A DNA stretch of 64,000 bases from Candidatus Coatesiibacteriota bacterium (GCA_030602715.1 JAUVZD010000008.1:1-64000); one strand, 5' to 3'. Shown: positions 40,209 to 50,462, counted from the stretch's first letter. Notes: generated by a model from the sequence alone, not told the origin. Numbers and translations are program-made.

Positions 40209-40234
40209 GGCAGGGGCGGAAACCCCTGCCCTTT
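40209..40234 (+). terminator. Probable intrinsic terminator
   Basis: GGCAGGGG (40209-40216) and CCCCTGCC (40223-40230), loop CGGAAA, followed by a short CTTT. Confidence 0.65.
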
Positions 40235-40336
40235 CAGTATTTAAGTGTTACCTGCATTGATGTCTCTGATGGGAACTGAGAGGATGGACAGTGCATTTCC
40301 GGCTTCCCTGATTGATACATTTATATGCAATATACC

Positions 40337-40365
40337 TTGACATCCTGGGCTTGTTATGGTAAAGT
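40337..40365 (+). promoter_or_regulatory. Possible promoter of dprA
   Basis: TTGACA (40337-40342), 17 bp, TAAAGT (40360-40365), 37 bp upstream of the ATG. Confidence 0.5.
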
Positions 40366-40401
40366 TTACGATTAAAAGATAACCTTCTTACATGTCTTTC
40401 T

Positions 40402-41499
40402 ATGCCCATTGATTCCACCACAGAATATTGGTTGCGCTTGAATGCGGTTCCCGGCGTGGGTCCGGTGCGTTTCTTCTCCCTGAAGGAGCACTTCGGGGTA
40501 GTGGAGAAGGTTTTTTCCGGCACCGTCTCCCAGCTCGTCCACATCAACGGCATGGACCGGAAGCTGGCTTCTTCCATCCACTCCCAGTTGGATTATCTGG
40601 ACCTGGAAAAGGAGATAGCCCTGATGGAGGAGCACAGCGTGCGGGCGGTAACCTACGATGATGACGAATATCCGGCGATGCTCAAGGAGATTCCCTATCC
40701 ACCTCCTCTGCTTTATGTGCGTGGGACACTCAAGGCGGATGAGGTATGTATCTCCGTGGTGGGAACCAGGCGGGCTTGCGGCTACGGTCGCCATGTTGCT
40801 GAGAGCGTCGGCAGGGGATTGGCTCAAGCGGGGGTGACTGTAGTGAGCGGTCTGGCTCGGGGTATAGACGGCTATGCCCAGCGGTCGGCTCTGGATGCCG
40901 GCGGACGCACCATCGGGGTGATGGGTTGCGGAATGGCTATGGTCTATCCCTCGGAGCACCGTAAGCTGGCGGATATGGTGGTCAACAGTGGAGCGTTGAT
41001 AAGCGAATTTCCCATGACCACTCCGCCCCATGCCGGTAATTTCCCCCGCAGGAACCGTATCATCGCCGGGCTCTCTCGGGGAACGGTAGTGGTAGAGGCG
41101 GGGGAGAAGAGCGGAGCCCTGCTCTCCGCCGACCACACCCTCAACCAGGGCAAGGAGGTCTATGCCGTCCCGGGACCGATAAACATTGAGAGCTTCCGGG
41201 GCTGTCATTCTCTCATTCGCGATGGGGCAAGGCTCCTGCAGGATGTGGAGGATATACTGAAGGACTTGGGCTTTTTTGCAGATACCGGTGCTGCGGAGGA
41301 GGAGTGGACGCCCAAGGACCTGACCCCGGAGCAGGAGAGGATATTCTCCGCCCTAACAGCTGTCAAGCCGGTGCATATGGACGACCTGATTAGGGAGAGC
41401 GGTTTGCCGACAGCTACGGTCAATGTAGCATTGATAGACCTGGAGCTCGCCGGCTATATCCGGCAGATGCCGGGGAAGCTGTTTTACAGGTCAAGATAG
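40402..41499 (+). CDS. dprA: DNA-processing protein DprA (Smf)
   Basis: 365 residues. An N-terminal SAM-like helical part (LRLNAVPGVGPVRFFSL) precedes the Rossmann domain: VVGTRRACGYG, VSGLARGIDGYAQRSALDAGG, YPSEHRKL, LISEFPMTTPP, FPRRNRIIAGLSRGTVVVEAGEKSGAL, VYAVPG. The C-terminal DML1 winged-helix domain is present (residues about 300-365). It loads RecA onto incoming single-stranded DNA during transformation. First gene of a housekeeping run dprA-topA-trmFO-xerC-hslV-hslU; 52 bp before topA. Confidence 0.97.
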   Translation: MPIDSTTEYWLRLNAVPGVGPVRFFSLKEHFGVVEKVFSGTVSQLVHINGMDRKLASSIHSQLDYLDLEKEIALMEEHSVRAVTYDDDEYPAMLKEIPYPPPLLYVRGTLKADEVCISVVGTRRACGYGRHVAESVGRGLAQAGVTVVSGLARGIDGYAQRSALDAGGRTIGVMGCGMAMVYPSEHRKLADMVVNSGALISEFPMTTPPHAGNFPRRNRIIAGLSRGTVVVEAGEKSGALLSADHTLNQGKEVYAVPGPINIESFRGCHSLIRDGARLLQDVEDILKDLGFFADTGAAEEEWTPKDLTPEQERIFSALTAVKPVHMDDLIRESGLPTATVNVALIDLELAGYIRQMPGKLFYRSR

Positions 41500-41551
41500 G
41501 GATTTAGAGAAAGAAAGGTTTTTAATTTAAGGCGATAAATCAAGGAGAACA

Positions 41552-43867
41552 ATGGCAAAGAAGACCACGAAAAGCAAACCCCTGTTAATTGTGGAATCCA
41601 ACGCCAAAGTGCGTACCATCTCCCGCTATCTGGGCGGGAAATACCAAGTCGTCTCTTGCAGGGGGCACGTCAGGGACCTGCCCAAATCCAAGCTGGGCGT
41701 GGAGGTGGAGAACGGCTTTCTTCCCACCTACGAGGTTACGCCCGGTCAGGAGGAATTGTTAGATGAGATGGGCAAGGATTGGAAGAAGGCGGAGCGAATC
41801 CTCCTCGCCTGCGACCCGGACCGGGAAGGCGAAGCCATCTGCTGGCATTTGGTGGAGGCTTTGGGCAAACGCCCGGGCATTGAGCGCATAACCTTTAACG
41901 AGATAACCGAGCCTGCGGTAAAGGCTGCAGTGCAGGCACCCCGCAAGATAAACATGGAGCTGGTCTATGCTCAGCAGGCTCGCCGTATCTTGGACCGTCT
42001 GGTGGGCTATAAAGTATCGCCCTTGCTCTGGCCCATCGTGCGCGCCGGTCTCTCCGCCGGGCGGGTGCAGACCGTTGCCCTGCGCCTTATCGTGGAGCGG
42101 GAGAGGGAGGTTCGTTCCTTCGTGCCCCAAGAATATTGGAGCATCGGGGCGACGATGCAGGCAAAGCCGGCCAAGGGCAAGAAAAAGGGCGTTGAGTTCC
42201 CTGCCACCTTGTTCAGCATAGACGAAAAAAGGGTAGTCTCCCCGCTGGATAAGCGCAGGGGAAAGACTATGGTCATCGGCTCCAAAGATGAAGCCGAGGG
42301 GATAGTCGCCCGCTTCTCCGGCAAGAAGTTTGTGGTCAAGGAGGTGAAGAAGCGGGACGCCAAACGTTCTCCCTCCCCGCCGTTCATTACCAGCACCCTA
42401 CAGCAGTCTGCCAGCGGGATGCTCGGCTTCTCGCCCAAAAAGACCATGCTGATGGCTCAACGGCTCTATGAGGGCAAGGACCTGGGGAGCGGGGAGCGCA
42501 CCGGTCTTATCACCTATATGCGCACCGATTCGGTGCGGGTGGCGCAAGGGGCTATGCAAGCCAATCGGGCGATGATTGAGAAGAAATATGGGGAAAAGTA
42601 TCTTCCGGAAAAGCCCCGCTTTTACAAGAACCCCCGAGCCTCTCAGGATGCCCACGAAGCAATTCGCCCCACAGATGTCAACCGCACTCCGGAGGTGTTG
42701 AAGAAGTTTCTGGAGAAGGACGAGTATCGCCTTTATAGCATTATATGGAAGCGTTTTGTCGCCAGCCAGATGGCTAATGCGATAACCAAGCAGACCACGG
42801 TAAACATTGAGGCTGATGGTGGGCTATTCAGAGCAAACGGTCACGAGCTGGTCTTCCCCGGCTTCTACAAGGTCTGGACGCAGAGCGGTGAGGGCGATGT
42901 GCTACTGCCCCCACTTGAGGAGGGCGATGAGCTGACCTGCAAGAAGATTTCGCCCAAACAGCACTTCACCGAGCCGCCCCCTCGCTTCACCGACGCCTCT
43001 TTGGTGCGTGGTCTGGAGGAGAGCGGTGTGGGCAGACCCAGCACCTACGCTCCCATTATCTCCACCATCCTGGACCGGGGCTATGTGGAGCGAGTAGTTG
43101 GCGGTCGAGCGCTTAAGCCCACAGAGATAGGTGAGTTGACCGCAGATTTGCTGGTGCGCACCTTCAAGGATATTTTTGATGTCGGCTTCACCGCCGGGAT
43201 GGAGGGCAAGCTGGATGAGATTGAGGAGGGGGAGAAGGACTGGGTGGCGGTGCTCAAGGAGTTCTACAATGCCTTTGAACGGCAGTTGGAGGGCGCTGAT
43301 GAGCGCATGTATAAAGCTAAGAAAGAACAGGAAGAGGACACCGACCTGAAATGTGAGCTGTGCGGAAAAACCATGCGTTTGCAGTTTGGTCGCTCCGGTA
43401 GGTTCCTGGGTTGTAGTGGTTATCCGGAGTGTAAGAACACCAAGCCGGTGACCTTTGATGAGGACGGCAAACCCAAGCCGGTGGAGCTGGAGGAGAAGGT
43501 GGTCTGCGATAAATGTGGGCGGGATATGGTGATAAAGAGCGGTAGATACGGACTCTTTCTTGCCTGCAGTGGTTATCCGGAATGTAAGAACACCAAGAAT
43601 TATGGTGATGATCTGGGCGTCACCTGCCCCAAGGGGGGCTGTGGCGGAAAGGTGATACAGATAAAAACCCGAAAAGGACGCATCTTCTTCGGTTGTAGCA
43701 ACTATCCCAAATGCGACTTCGCCACCTGGTATAGACCGGTGGAGAAGCCTTGTCCTCAGTGTAAAGCGACCTTCCTGGTGGAGAAAGGAAGGGGGAAGAA
43801 GAGACGCTTGGTTTGCATAGCCGAGGGCTGTAACTATGAGGAGAACTCCGAGGGAGAGGGCGAATAG
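41552..43867 (+). CDS. topA: DNA topoisomerase I
   Basis: 771 residues. The Toprim domain begins LLIVESNAKVRTISRYLGG with the acidic DPDREGEA motif near residue 90; the catalytic Tyr is in LITYMRTDSVR near residue 320. Three or four C-terminal zinc ribbons follow: CELCGK..CSGYPEC, CDKCGR..CSGYPEC, CPKGGCGG..CSNYPKC, CPQCKA. Two of them carry the same SGYPECKNTK stretch at DNA level, a recent internal duplication. It relaxes negative supercoils. ATG 41552 with an AAGGAGAA site. Stops directly before trmFO. Confidence 0.98.
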   Translation: MAKKTTKSKPLLIVESNAKVRTISRYLGGKYQVVSCRGHVRDLPKSKLGVEVENGFLPTYEVTPGQEELLDEMGKDWKKAERILLACDPDREGEAICWHLVEALGKRPGIERITFNEITEPAVKAAVQAPRKINMELVYAQQARRILDRLVGYKVSPLLWPIVRAGLSAGRVQTVALRLIVEREREVRSFVPQEYWSIGATMQAKPAKGKKKGVEFPATLFSIDEKRVVSPLDKRRGKTMVIGSKDEAEGIVARFSGKKFVVKEVKKRDAKRSPSPPFITSTLQQSASGMLGFSPKKTMLMAQRLYEGKDLGSGERTGLITYMRTDSVRVAQGAMQANRAMIEKKYGEKYLPEKPRFYKNPRASQDAHEAIRPTDVNRTPEVLKKFLEKDEYRLYSIIWKRFVASQMANAITKQTTVNIEADGGLFRANGHELVFPGFYKVWTQSGEGDVLLPPLEEGDELTCKKISPKQHFTEPPPRFTDASLVRGLEESGVGRPSTYAPIISTILDRGYVERVVGGRALKPTEIGELTADLLVRTFKDIFDVGFTAGMEGKLDEIEEGEKDWVAVLKEFYNAFERQLEGADERMYKAKKEQEEDTDLKCELCGKTMRLQFGRSGRFLGCSGYPECKNTKPVTFDEDGKPKPVELEEKVVCDKCGRDMVIKSGRYGLFLACSGYPECKNTKNYGDDLGVTCPKGGCGGKVIQIKTRKGRIFFGCSNYPKCDFATWYRPVEKPCPQCKATFLVEKGRGKKRRLVCIAEGCNYEENSEGEGE

Positions 43868-45439
43868 ATGGCGGCTGGGAAGAGAGCGATAGTGATAGGC
43901 GGGGGGTTGGCTGGCAGTGAATCCGCCTGGCAGTTGGCACAACGGGGCGTGGAGGTGGAGCTTTATGAGATGCGCCCGGAACTGACCACACCAGCCCATG
44001 TCGGCGGTGAGCTGGCTGAGCTGGTCTGTTCCAACTCCCTCCGCTCCCGGGATGTTACCATAGCAGCCGGGCTCCTGAAGGAGGAGTTGATGCAGCTGGG
44101 CTCGCTTCTCATCTCCTCCGCCTACAAGTTCGCTCTGCCGGCAGGTGGGGCACTGGCGGTGGACCGCAAGCGCTTCTCTCGGCATATTACCAGGACCCTT
44201 GAGAAACACCCTCGCATCAAGATAGTCCGTCAGGAAATGATTGAGCTTCCAGAGTCCACTCCCACCATCATCGCCACCGGGCCGTTGACCAGTGATAGAC
44301 TGGCGGCAGTGATTAAGGAGCTTTTGGGGGAGCGTTATCTCTATTTTTACGACGCCATCTCCCCGACGGTTACCACCAAATCGGTGAATATGGAGCGGGC
44401 CTTCATTGCCTCCCGCTACGGCAAGGGCGATTCCGCCTACATCAACTGTCCGCTGAATGAGAAGGAATACGATACCTTCTATTCCGCTCTCATCCGGGCT
44501 GAGCCTTATCCCCGCCGTCAGTTTGAGCTGGACAAGTTCTTTGAGGGGTGTCTGCCCATTGAGGAGCTTGCCCGTCGGGAGAAGGACGCCATACGCTTCG
44601 GGCCGCTCAAACCGGTGGGTCTGGTGGACCCCCAGACCGACAAGAGACCCTATGCGGTGGTTCAGCTCCGGCCGGAGGACAAAGGGGCGACATTATATAA
44701 CATGGTCGGCTTCCAGACCCGCCTGCGCCACAACGACCAGCGGGAGATATTCTCGCTCATCCCCGCCCTGGAGGAAGCCGAGTTCGTCCGTCTGGGCTCC
44801 TCCCACCGCAACACCTATATCAACTCCCCCCACCATCTGGAAAAAACTCTGCAGTTGAAGGGGAGCGATAATCTGTGGTTTGCCGGTCAGATGGTCGGCG
44901 TGGAGGGTTACTGTGAGTCCATCGCAATGGGTCTGGTCTGCGGACTGAATCTATTTTTGGCAATAAGCAAAAAGAAGCCGATCAGCTTTCCGGCCACGAC
45001 TATGGTGGGGGCTCTGCTCAAATACATCACCACCGTCTCCGAGGATGTCTTTCAGCCGATGAATGTCAGCTTCGGTCTCCTTCCCCCGCTTGCCGAGCGC
45101 ATGGAGAGCAAGAAAGCGAAGAGGGAGGCGATGAGCAAGCGAGCCCTTGCCGACCTGGCGAAGCTGGTGTCGGCTTTGGGGATAACTTCCTATTCCACGC
45201 CTAAGCCCTCTCGGGTTACGAAGCACCCCCGGGTGGCAACCAAAACTCCGGAGAAGGCTCCTCGCAGGAGAGCAGGCAGGGTGGGCAAAGGCAGCGAGCA
45301 GGGGAGCATAGAGCGGAGGGGCAGAAGGCGGCGTTCACCGGAAAGAAAGAACCGTTCAGGGAAGCATACCACCGGTCAGGTTGAAGATAAGGGAAGCAAA
45401 GATAAGGGTGGAAAGGAAAACCTAAAAAAGAAATCCTAG
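43868..45439 (+). CDS. trmFO: Methylenetetrahydrofolate--tRNA-(uracil-54-C5)-methyltransferase TrmFO with basic C-terminal extension
   Basis: 523 residues, about 80 longer than usual. The FAD-binding start is AIVIGGGLAGSES; CSNSLRS and FFEGCLPIE carry the conserved catalytic cysteines, and FGPLKPVGLVDPQT and FAGQMVGVEGYCESIAMG are family signatures. It makes ribothymidine-54 in tRNA using folate and FADH2. After about residue 440 comes a lysine/arginine/serine-rich tail (SRVTKHPRVATK, RRAGRVGKG, RRGRRRRSPERKNRSGK) to the end, probably flexible and nucleic-acid binding. The ATG directly abuts the topA stop. Followed by xerC. Confidence 0.96.
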   Translation: MAAGKRAIVIGGGLAGSESAWQLAQRGVEVELYEMRPELTTPAHVGGELAELVCSNSLRSRDVTIAAGLLKEELMQLGSLLISSAYKFALPAGGALAVDRKRFSRHITRTLEKHPRIKIVRQEMIELPESTPTIIATGPLTSDRLAAVIKELLGERYLYFYDAISPTVTTKSVNMERAFIASRYGKGDSAYINCPLNEKEYDTFYSALIRAEPYPRRQFELDKFFEGCLPIEELARREKDAIRFGPLKPVGLVDPQTDKRPYAVVQLRPEDKGATLYNMVGFQTRLRHNDQREIFSLIPALEEAEFVRLGSSHRNTYINSPHHLEKTLQLKGSDNLWFAGQMVGVEGYCESIAMGLVCGLNLFLAISKKKPISFPATTMVGALLKYITTVSEDVFQPMNVSFGLLPPLAERMESKKAKREAMSKRALADLAKLVSALGITSYSTPKPSRVTKHPRVATKTPEKAPRRRAGRVGKGSEQGSIERRGRRRRSPERKNRSGKHTTGQVEDKGSKDKGGKENLKKKS

Positions 45440-45491
45440 AACATTGAGCTGGTGATGAAGGGTTTTATCCTGAGTGAAAGTTGGTCAGGTT

Positions 45492-46496
45492 ATGTCTGAG
45501 GTGGTAAAGGAGGGTGAAAGTAGCGCAGAAGGGGCAGGCGTTGACGATATCTGGGGATGGGTGATAGGCGAGTTCCTGGATTATATGGGGGAGGTGCGCA
45601 GGGTCTCGCCGGCGACCGTAAAAGCCTACAGGTGCGACCTGACCCAATTTGCCGATTTCATCTCCGAATATCAGCCGGGGATTACTTTACAGGAGATAGA
45701 CCACATCGCCCTGCGTCACTTCCTAGCCTACCGGCGCGAAAAGGGGGTAGGCGCTCGCTCAATCTCTCGCCAGCTGTCCGCCCTGCGCAGGTTCTTTCGC
45801 TTCCTGCGCCTCCAGGGGCTGATAGATGTTGACCCCACCAAGAGATTGGACTCGGTGCGCTATCAACGAAAACTCCCCCAGACGGTGCAGACCCCACAGG
45901 AGATGGAAGCCTTCATCTCCGCCGTGCGAAAGATGCCCAGGAGGGAGCATGAGTTGAAGGAGGCGCTGATTGTCCGGGATATAGCCATTCTGCAATTTCT
46001 ATACGGAATGGGTCTGCGCAGTGCCGAGCTGGTGGCGTTGGATGTTGGGGATGTGGGAGAGGATTTCGTGCGGGTTAAGGGAAAGGGCGATAAGGAGCGG
46101 ACGGTGCCCATAGGGAAGAGGAGCAGGAGGGCTTTTGAGGAATACATCGCTCTGCGGGAGAAGCTCACCGGGGAGGCGGGTGGTCCTCTCTTCGTCTCCG
46201 TGAGGGGTAAACGACTTAACACACGCTTTATCCGTAAGTTATTTACACGGTTAGTGCGCTTTCTGGGGAAGGAGAGGATAACTCCCCACACCCTGCGCCA
46301 CACCTTTGCCACTCATCTTTATGAGCATGACGCCGACCTGCGAGATATTCAGGAACTGCTGGGTCATGAGAGTATAGACACCACCGATGTTTATACCCAT
46401 GCCAGCGTAGCCAAGCTGAAGGAGAAGTATGATAAAGCCCATCCCCACGGGGGGAAGGGTGGGAAATCGGAGGGGGAAAGCGAGGAAGAGGGCTGA
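45492..46496 (+). CDS. xerC: Site-specific tyrosine recombinase XerC/XerD type
   Basis: 334 residues. The N-terminal SAM-like domain holds [19 protein letters not shown] and [10 protein letters not shown]. Catalytic residues: Arg in [11 protein letters not shown], Lys in [26 protein letters not shown] (His, Arg) and [14 protein letters not shown] ending in the nucleophile Tyr. It resolves chromosome dimers at dif; a plain xerC/hslVU order supports this over a mobile integrase. The start is taken as ATG 45492; GTG 45474 is possible. Overlap-free, 10 bp before hslV. Confidence 0.92.
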   Translation: MSEVVKEGESSAEGAGVDDIWGWVIGEFLDYMGEVRRVSPATVKAYRCDLTQFADFISEYQPGITLQEIDHIALRHFLAYRREKGVGARSISRQLSALRRFFRFLRLQGLIDVDPTKRLDSVRYQRKLPQTVQTPQEMEAFISAVRKMPRREHELKEALIVRDIAILQFLYGMGLRSAELVALDVGDVGEDFVRVKGKGDKERTVPIGKRSRRAFEEYIALREKLTGEAGGPLFVSVRGKRLNTRFIRKLFTRLVRFLGKERITPHTLRHTFATHLYEHDADLRDIQELLGHESIDTTDVYTHASVAKLKEKYDKAHPHGGKGGKSEGESEEEG

Positions 46497-46506
46497 GAGG
46501 GGAGAT

Positions 46507-47055
46507 GTGAACTTGAACGCAAGCAAGAAAATCCGCGCCACCACCGTCCTTGCGGTGCATAAGGATGGGAAGGTGGCAATGGCTGGCGACGGTCAGATAA
46601 CCGTCGGGGAGACGGTGCTGAAGGCAAGTGCGGTCAAACTGCGCCGTATGGCGGAGGACAGAGTCCTGGCTGGCTTCGCCGGTGGGCTGGCTGACGCCCT
46701 GACCCTCTTTGAGAAGTTTGAGGGTAAGATGAAAGATTTTCCGGACAATCTGGTGCGGGCGGCGGTGGAATTGGCTAAGGACTGGCGCAGTGATAAGATA
46801 CTACGCAGACTGGAGGCGCTATTGATCGTCGCCGATGCCAAGAGCCTTCTGGTCATCTCCGGTATGGGAGATGTGGTGGAGCCGGATGATGGGATAGCGG
46901 CAATCGGCAGTGGGGCTGAGTATGCGCTGGCGGCAGCCCGGGCACTGGTCGCACATACCAAACTCTCCCCCCGGCAGATTGTAGAGGAGGCGATGAAGAT
47001 TGCCGCCGCCATCTGCGTCTATACCAATGAGAACATAACCATTGAGGAGCTTTAG
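46507..47055 (+). CDS. hslV: ATP-dependent protease peptidase subunit HslV
   Basis: 182 residues. The catalytic Thr is in [21 protein letters not shown] after a prosequence of about ten residues (as in the Gram-positive ClpQ/CodW type). [26 protein letters not shown] and [16 protein letters not shown] are typical. HslV is the peptidase half of HslUV. The start is taken as GTG 46507 next to GGGGAG; TTG 46513 has better spacing and cannot be excluded. 47 bp before hslU. Confidence 0.96.
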   Translation: MNLNASKKIRATTVLAVHKDGKVAMAGDGQITVGETVLKASAVKLRRMAEDRVLAGFAGGLADALTLFEKFEGKMKDFPDNLVRAAVELAKDWRSDKILRRLEALLIVADAKSLLVISGMGDVVEPDDGIAAIGSGAEYALAAARALVAHTKLSPRQIVEEAMKIAAAICVYTNENITIEEL

Positions 47056-47102
47056 GCGTGAATTTCTCGCGGAAAAGTGTTTTGTTAGGAGGGAATCGTT
47101 AG

Positions 47103-48560
47103 GTGGAAGACTTGACCCCTAAAAAGATAGTTTCTGAGCTGGATAAATATATCGTCGGGCAGGATGATGCCAAACGGAGTGTAGCCATCGCTATACGTAA
47201 TCGCTGGCGCAGAAGGCAGTTGCCTGAGGAGTTGGCTGACGAGGTGGCTCCTAAAAACATCATCATGATAGGACCTACCGGGGTGGGCAAGACGGAGATC
47301 TCCCGCCGTTTGGCTAGACTGACCAATGCGCCGTTTATGAAGGTGGAGGCTTCAAAATTCACCGAGGTGGGTTATGTGGGTCGGGATGTGGAGTCAATGA
47401 TTCGGGACCTGGTGGAGATTGCCGTCTCCAGTGAGAAGGAGAAGATGATGGAGGAGGTGGAAGAGAAAGCCGAGCAGTTGGCTGAGGAGCTGATACTGGA
47501 CATTCTACTTCCTCCCATCAAGAAGAAACCGACCCCTGAAAAGGCGACGCCGGGAGGGGAGGGAATCTCCGCAGTTCACATGGGTCCGCCTTTTTCCCCG
47601 GTCTCTCCTCCGACGGAACCATCGCCTGCGCCGGTGGGAGCGGAGGTTACCACCTTACCCGCTGAAGAGGAGGAGAAGATTGCCCGCACAAGGGAGAAGT
47701 TGCGCAGGAAGTTGAGGGCGGGGGAGTTGGATGACAAGATTGTGGAGATTGAGGTGAGCGCTAAGGTAACCCCTATGATTGAAATTTTTTCCGGCACCGG
47801 TTTTGAGGAGATGGACCTGAATCTGGGGGAGATTTTCGGGTCGGCTTTTCCGGGGAAGACCAAACGGCGGAAGGTGACCGTCCGTGAGGCATTGGATATC
47901 CTGTCCAGTGAGGAAGCCTCCAAGTTGGTGGATATGGATAAAGTGGTCACTTTGGCTTTGGAAAAGGTGGAGGAGTTGGGGATGATATTCCTGGATGAGC
48001 TTGATAAGATCGCCGGTCGGGAGAGTGGACATGGACCGGATGTATCCCGGGAGGGGGTTCAGCGAGACCTGCTGCCGATTATAGAAGGGACCACGGTGGT
48101 AACCAAGTATGGCATGATCCGCACCGACCACATCCTGTTCATCGCCGCCGGAGCTTTCCATATCACCAAACCCTCAGACCTCATCCCGGAGATGCAGGGG
48201 CGTTTTCCCATCCGGGTGGAACTGCACAGCCTGAACAAGGAACATTTCATTCGCATACTGGAGGAGCCCAGAAACGCCCTGATAAAGCAGTATATAGCTC
48301 TCCTGGCTACCGAGGGTGTTGAGCTGGAGTTCACCGAGGACGCCATTGATGCTATCGCTGAGCTCGCCCAGCGAGCCAACGAGCAGATGCAGAACATCGG
48401 CGCCAGAAGGCTACACACTGTAATGGAGTCCTTGCTGGAGGAGATATCCTTTGAGGCTCCTGAGAGAGGCGAGGGTAAGTTGGTGATAGATGCTAATTAT
48501 GTGCAGGAGAAGATACTGCCCATAATCAAGGATGACGATGCGGCAAAATATATACTCTAA
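47103..48560 (+). CDS. hslU: ATP-dependent protease ATPase subunit HslU
   Basis: 485 residues. Walker A is [10 protein letters not shown] near residue 60; Walker B is FLDELDKI near residue 305. [19 protein letters not shown] is the family signature, and the sensor region is [15 protein letters not shown]. The I-domain (residues about 130-240) contains a Pro/Gly/Glu-rich insert ([27 protein letters not shown]) longer than average. It unfolds substrates and feeds them to HslV. GTG start at 47103 with GGAGGG upstream. Cotranscribed with hslV. Confidence 0.97.
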   Translation: MEDLTPKKIVSELDKYIVGQDDAKRSVAIAIRNRWRRRQLPEELADEVAPKNIIMIGPTGVGKTEISRRLARLTNAPFMKVEASKFTEVGYVGRDVESMIRDLVEIAVSSEKEKMMEEVEEKAEQLAEELILDILLPPIKKKPTPEKATPGGEGISAVHMGPPFSPVSPPTEPSPAPVGAEVTTLPAEEEEKIARTREKLRRKLRAGELDDKIVEIEVSAKVTPMIEIFSGTGFEEMDLNLGEIFGSAFPGKTKRRKVTVREALDILSSEEASKLVDMDKVVTLALEKVEELGMIFLDELDKIAGRESGHGPDVSREGVQRDLLPIIEGTTVVTKYGMIRTDHILFIAAGAFHITKPSDLIPEMQGRFPIRVELHSLNKEHFIRILEEPRNALIKQYIALLATEGVELEFTEDAIDAIAELAQRANEQMQNIGARRLHTVMESLLEEISFEAPERGEGKLVIDANYVQEKILPIIKDDDAAKYIL

Positions 48561-48583
48561 AACCGGGGCATAAGGAGGATGCA

Positions 48584-49111
48584 ATGGCAGAGCACAAAGA
48601 CCCTCTTGTGGATTTAGCCTATAAGGCGGTTGAGAGCTGGGTGAGGAAGGGAGGGCGGATAGAAGCCCCTTCTCCCCTTCCGGGGGAGATGAGTGCACAG
48701 GCGGGAGTTTTCGTCTCCATCCATAAAAAGGGAGGAAGCCTGCGGGGCTGTATAGGCACCTTCAGCCCCACCAAACCCAACATCGCCGAGGAGATAATTG
48801 AGAATGCCATATCCTCCTCCAGTCGGGACCCTCGCTTCCCGCCCATATCCATCGCCGAACTTGATGATCTGGATATCTCCGTGGATGTCCTCTCCGAATC
48901 GGAGGAGGTGTCCGGGAAAAAGGAGTTGAACTCCAAAAAATATGGTCTGATATTGGAGGCGAAGGATGGTTTTCGGCGGGGACTGTTACTGCCGGATCTG
49001 GAGGGTGTGGACACGGTGGAGGAGCAGGTAAAGATCGTGCGTATGAAGGCGGGGATAGGTCCCAACGAGCCGGTGAAGTTTTACCGCTTTAAGGTGGTGC
49101 GCCATAGCTAG
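48584..49111 (+). CDS. AMMECR1-domain protein (AmmeMemoRadiSam system protein A)
   Basis: 175 residues. Landmarks: [46 protein letters not shown] and [28 protein letters not shown], the AMMECR1 fold with its conserved Cys in RGCIG. It lies 12 bp ahead of the AmrS-like radical SAM gene, its usual genomic partner. The third component (MEMO1-like protein B) is not in the window. The biochemical role of the system is poorly known. GGAGG ribosome site upstream of ATG 48584. Confidence 0.93.
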   Translation: MAEHKDPLVDLAYKAVESWVRKGGRIEAPSPLPGEMSAQAGVFVSIHKKGGSLRGCIGTFSPTKPNIAEEIIENAISSSSRDPRFPPISIAELDDLDISVDVLSESEEVSGKKELNSKKYGLILEAKDGFRRGLLLPDLEGVDTVEEQVKIVRMKAGIGPNEPVKFYRFKVVRHS

Positions 49112-49122
49112 GGGATGATGTT

Positions 49123-50112
49123 TTGGTTGTAGAGGCAAGATATTACCAGCAGTTGGATGGGGGGAAGGTGAAGTGCGCCCTTTGCCCCCATGAGTGCGTC
49201 ATCGCCGAGGGAAAGCGGGGGTTGTGTATGCTGCGTCTCTGCCATGACGGCAAACTGTGGGCTGACGGCTACGGTAAGACCATCTCAGTCTCCTCCGACC
49301 CCATGGAGAAGAAGCCCATCTATCATCTATTCCCCGGCTCTCAGATTATCTCGGTGGGGGGAAACGGCTGTAATCTCTCCTGCGATTTCTGCCAGAACTG
49401 GAACAGCTCTCAGACGCCCTGTGCCACCGGGATGGTGACTCCCCAGCAGTTGGTGGAGCTTGCCGAACAGGGGGGAAGCGTGGGCGTCTCCTATACCTAC
49501 ACCGAGCCACTCGTGTGGTTTGAGTTTGTGAGGGATACCGCCGAACTGGTGCGGGAAGCGGGAATGGTCAATGTGCTGGTCTCCAACGGCTTCGTCAATC
49601 CGGAACCGCTTGCTGAGCTTCTCCCCCTAATTGATGCCATAAACATTGACCTGAAGTCCATGGACGAGAAGTTTTACCAGAAGCGCTGTAGCGGGCGTCT
49701 TGAGCCGGTGCTTGCCACCATAAGGACTTGCGTTGAGGCGCCGAAATGCCTGGTGGAGATAACCAATCTGCTCATCCCCGGTGCAAACGACAGCGAGGAG
49801 GCGGTCCGCAAGCTGGTTGACTTCGTCGCCGATGAGCTGGGAGAGGATATCCCACTGCACATCTCCCGCTACTATCCAGCATACAAAGCCAAGGAACCTC
49901 CCACACCGCCTGAGACCCTGGAGCGAGCCGGAGAGATTGCCCAGGAGAAGCTCAAATATGTCTATCTGGGCAATGTTGCCACCCCAGCCCACACCTACTG
50001 TCCCAACTGCGGACAGCCGGTGGTGGAGCGTTGGGGTTATACGGTGCGCACCACCGGACTGAAGGACGGACAGTGTGCCAACTGCGGCTACTCCACCGGG
50101 ATCAGGAGATGA
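49123..50112 (+). CDS. AmmeMemoRadiSam system radical SAM enzyme (AmrS-like)
   Basis: 329 residues. The radical SAM motif is NLSCDFCQNWN preceded by GNGC, forming C-x3-C-x2-C. N-terminal CALCPHECVIAEGKRGLC and the C-terminal CPNC..CANC zinc-like pairs are typical of this PflA-related family. VNVLVSNGFVNPEPL and NIDLKSMDEKFY also match. Likely modifies a partner protein or cofactor; the substrate is unknown. TTG start 49123 after GGGGATG. Coupled with the AMMECR1 gene. Confidence 0.92.
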   Translation: MVVEARYYQQLDGGKVKCALCPHECVIAEGKRGLCMLRLCHDGKLWADGYGKTISVSSDPMEKKPIYHLFPGSQIISVGGNGCNLSCDFCQNWNSSQTPCATGMVTPQQLVELAEQGGSVGVSYTYTEPLVWFEFVRDTAELVREAGMVNVLVSNGFVNPEPLAELLPLIDAINIDLKSMDEKFYQKRCSGRLEPVLATIRTCVEAPKCLVEITNLLIPGANDSEEAVRKLVDFVADELGEDIPLHISRYYPAYKAKEPPTPPETLERAGEIAQEKLKYVYLGNVATPAHTYCPNCGQPVVERWGYTVRTTGLKDGQCANCGYSTGIRR

Positions 50113-50183
50113 ACAAATTTTTTCCGGGGATGCCGGTTTTTGCGGTATTATAATACTGAGTTTGGAAGAAAAGGAGAGGCGAT

Positions 50184-50462
50184 ATGTTGGGTAGCATCGG
50201 GATACAGGAGATACTGATAATTCTGGTAATCGCCCTGCTCCTCTTTGGGGCAAAGCGGTTGCCGGAGATAGGTAGAACCCTGGGCAGGGGGATTTCTGAG
50301 TTTCGCAAGGCGCAGAAGGGGCTCACCGACGCCATTGAGCGGGAGGTGGAGAAGGCGGAGAAGGAGGGGGAGGAGAAGAGGGCGGATAAAGGGGATGGGG
50401 GGAAGATAGATGTTAAGGGAGATGAGAAGTCGGATGAGGGAAGGAAGAAGTTGAGTATATGA
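50184..50462 (+). CDS. tatA: Sec-independent translocase TatA/E
   Basis: 92 residues. One N-terminal membrane helix (GIQEILIILVIALLLFGAKRLPEIGRTLGRG) with the FGAKRLPE hinge, followed by the amphipathic helix and a long charged tail (EKAEKEGEEKRADKGDGG). It forms the pore for folded Tat substrates. An AT-rich palindrome GTATTATAATAC with a TATAAT core lies at 50145-50156, a possible -10 region. tatC is not nearby. Confidence 0.93.
   Translation: MLGSIGIQEILIILVIALLLFGAKRLPEIGRTLGRGISEFRKAQKGLTDAIEREVEKAEKEGEEKRADKGDGGKIDVKGDEKSDEGRKKLSI

Noticed and set aside
43365-43740. Repeats at the end of topA as a CRISPR or insertion repeat
   Set aside because: They are in-frame zinc-ribbon units of topoisomerase I.
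42902-44209. Long open frame (435 codons) on the minus strand opposite topA/trmFO
   Set aside because: It lies antisense to well-conserved genes, has no ribosome site or recognisable domain, and is the usual effect of codon bias.
45492-46496. Tyrosine recombinase as a mobile-element integrase
   Set aside because: It sits in the topA-trmFO-xerC-hslVU order seen for chromosomal XerC/CodV, and no att site or element genes are near.
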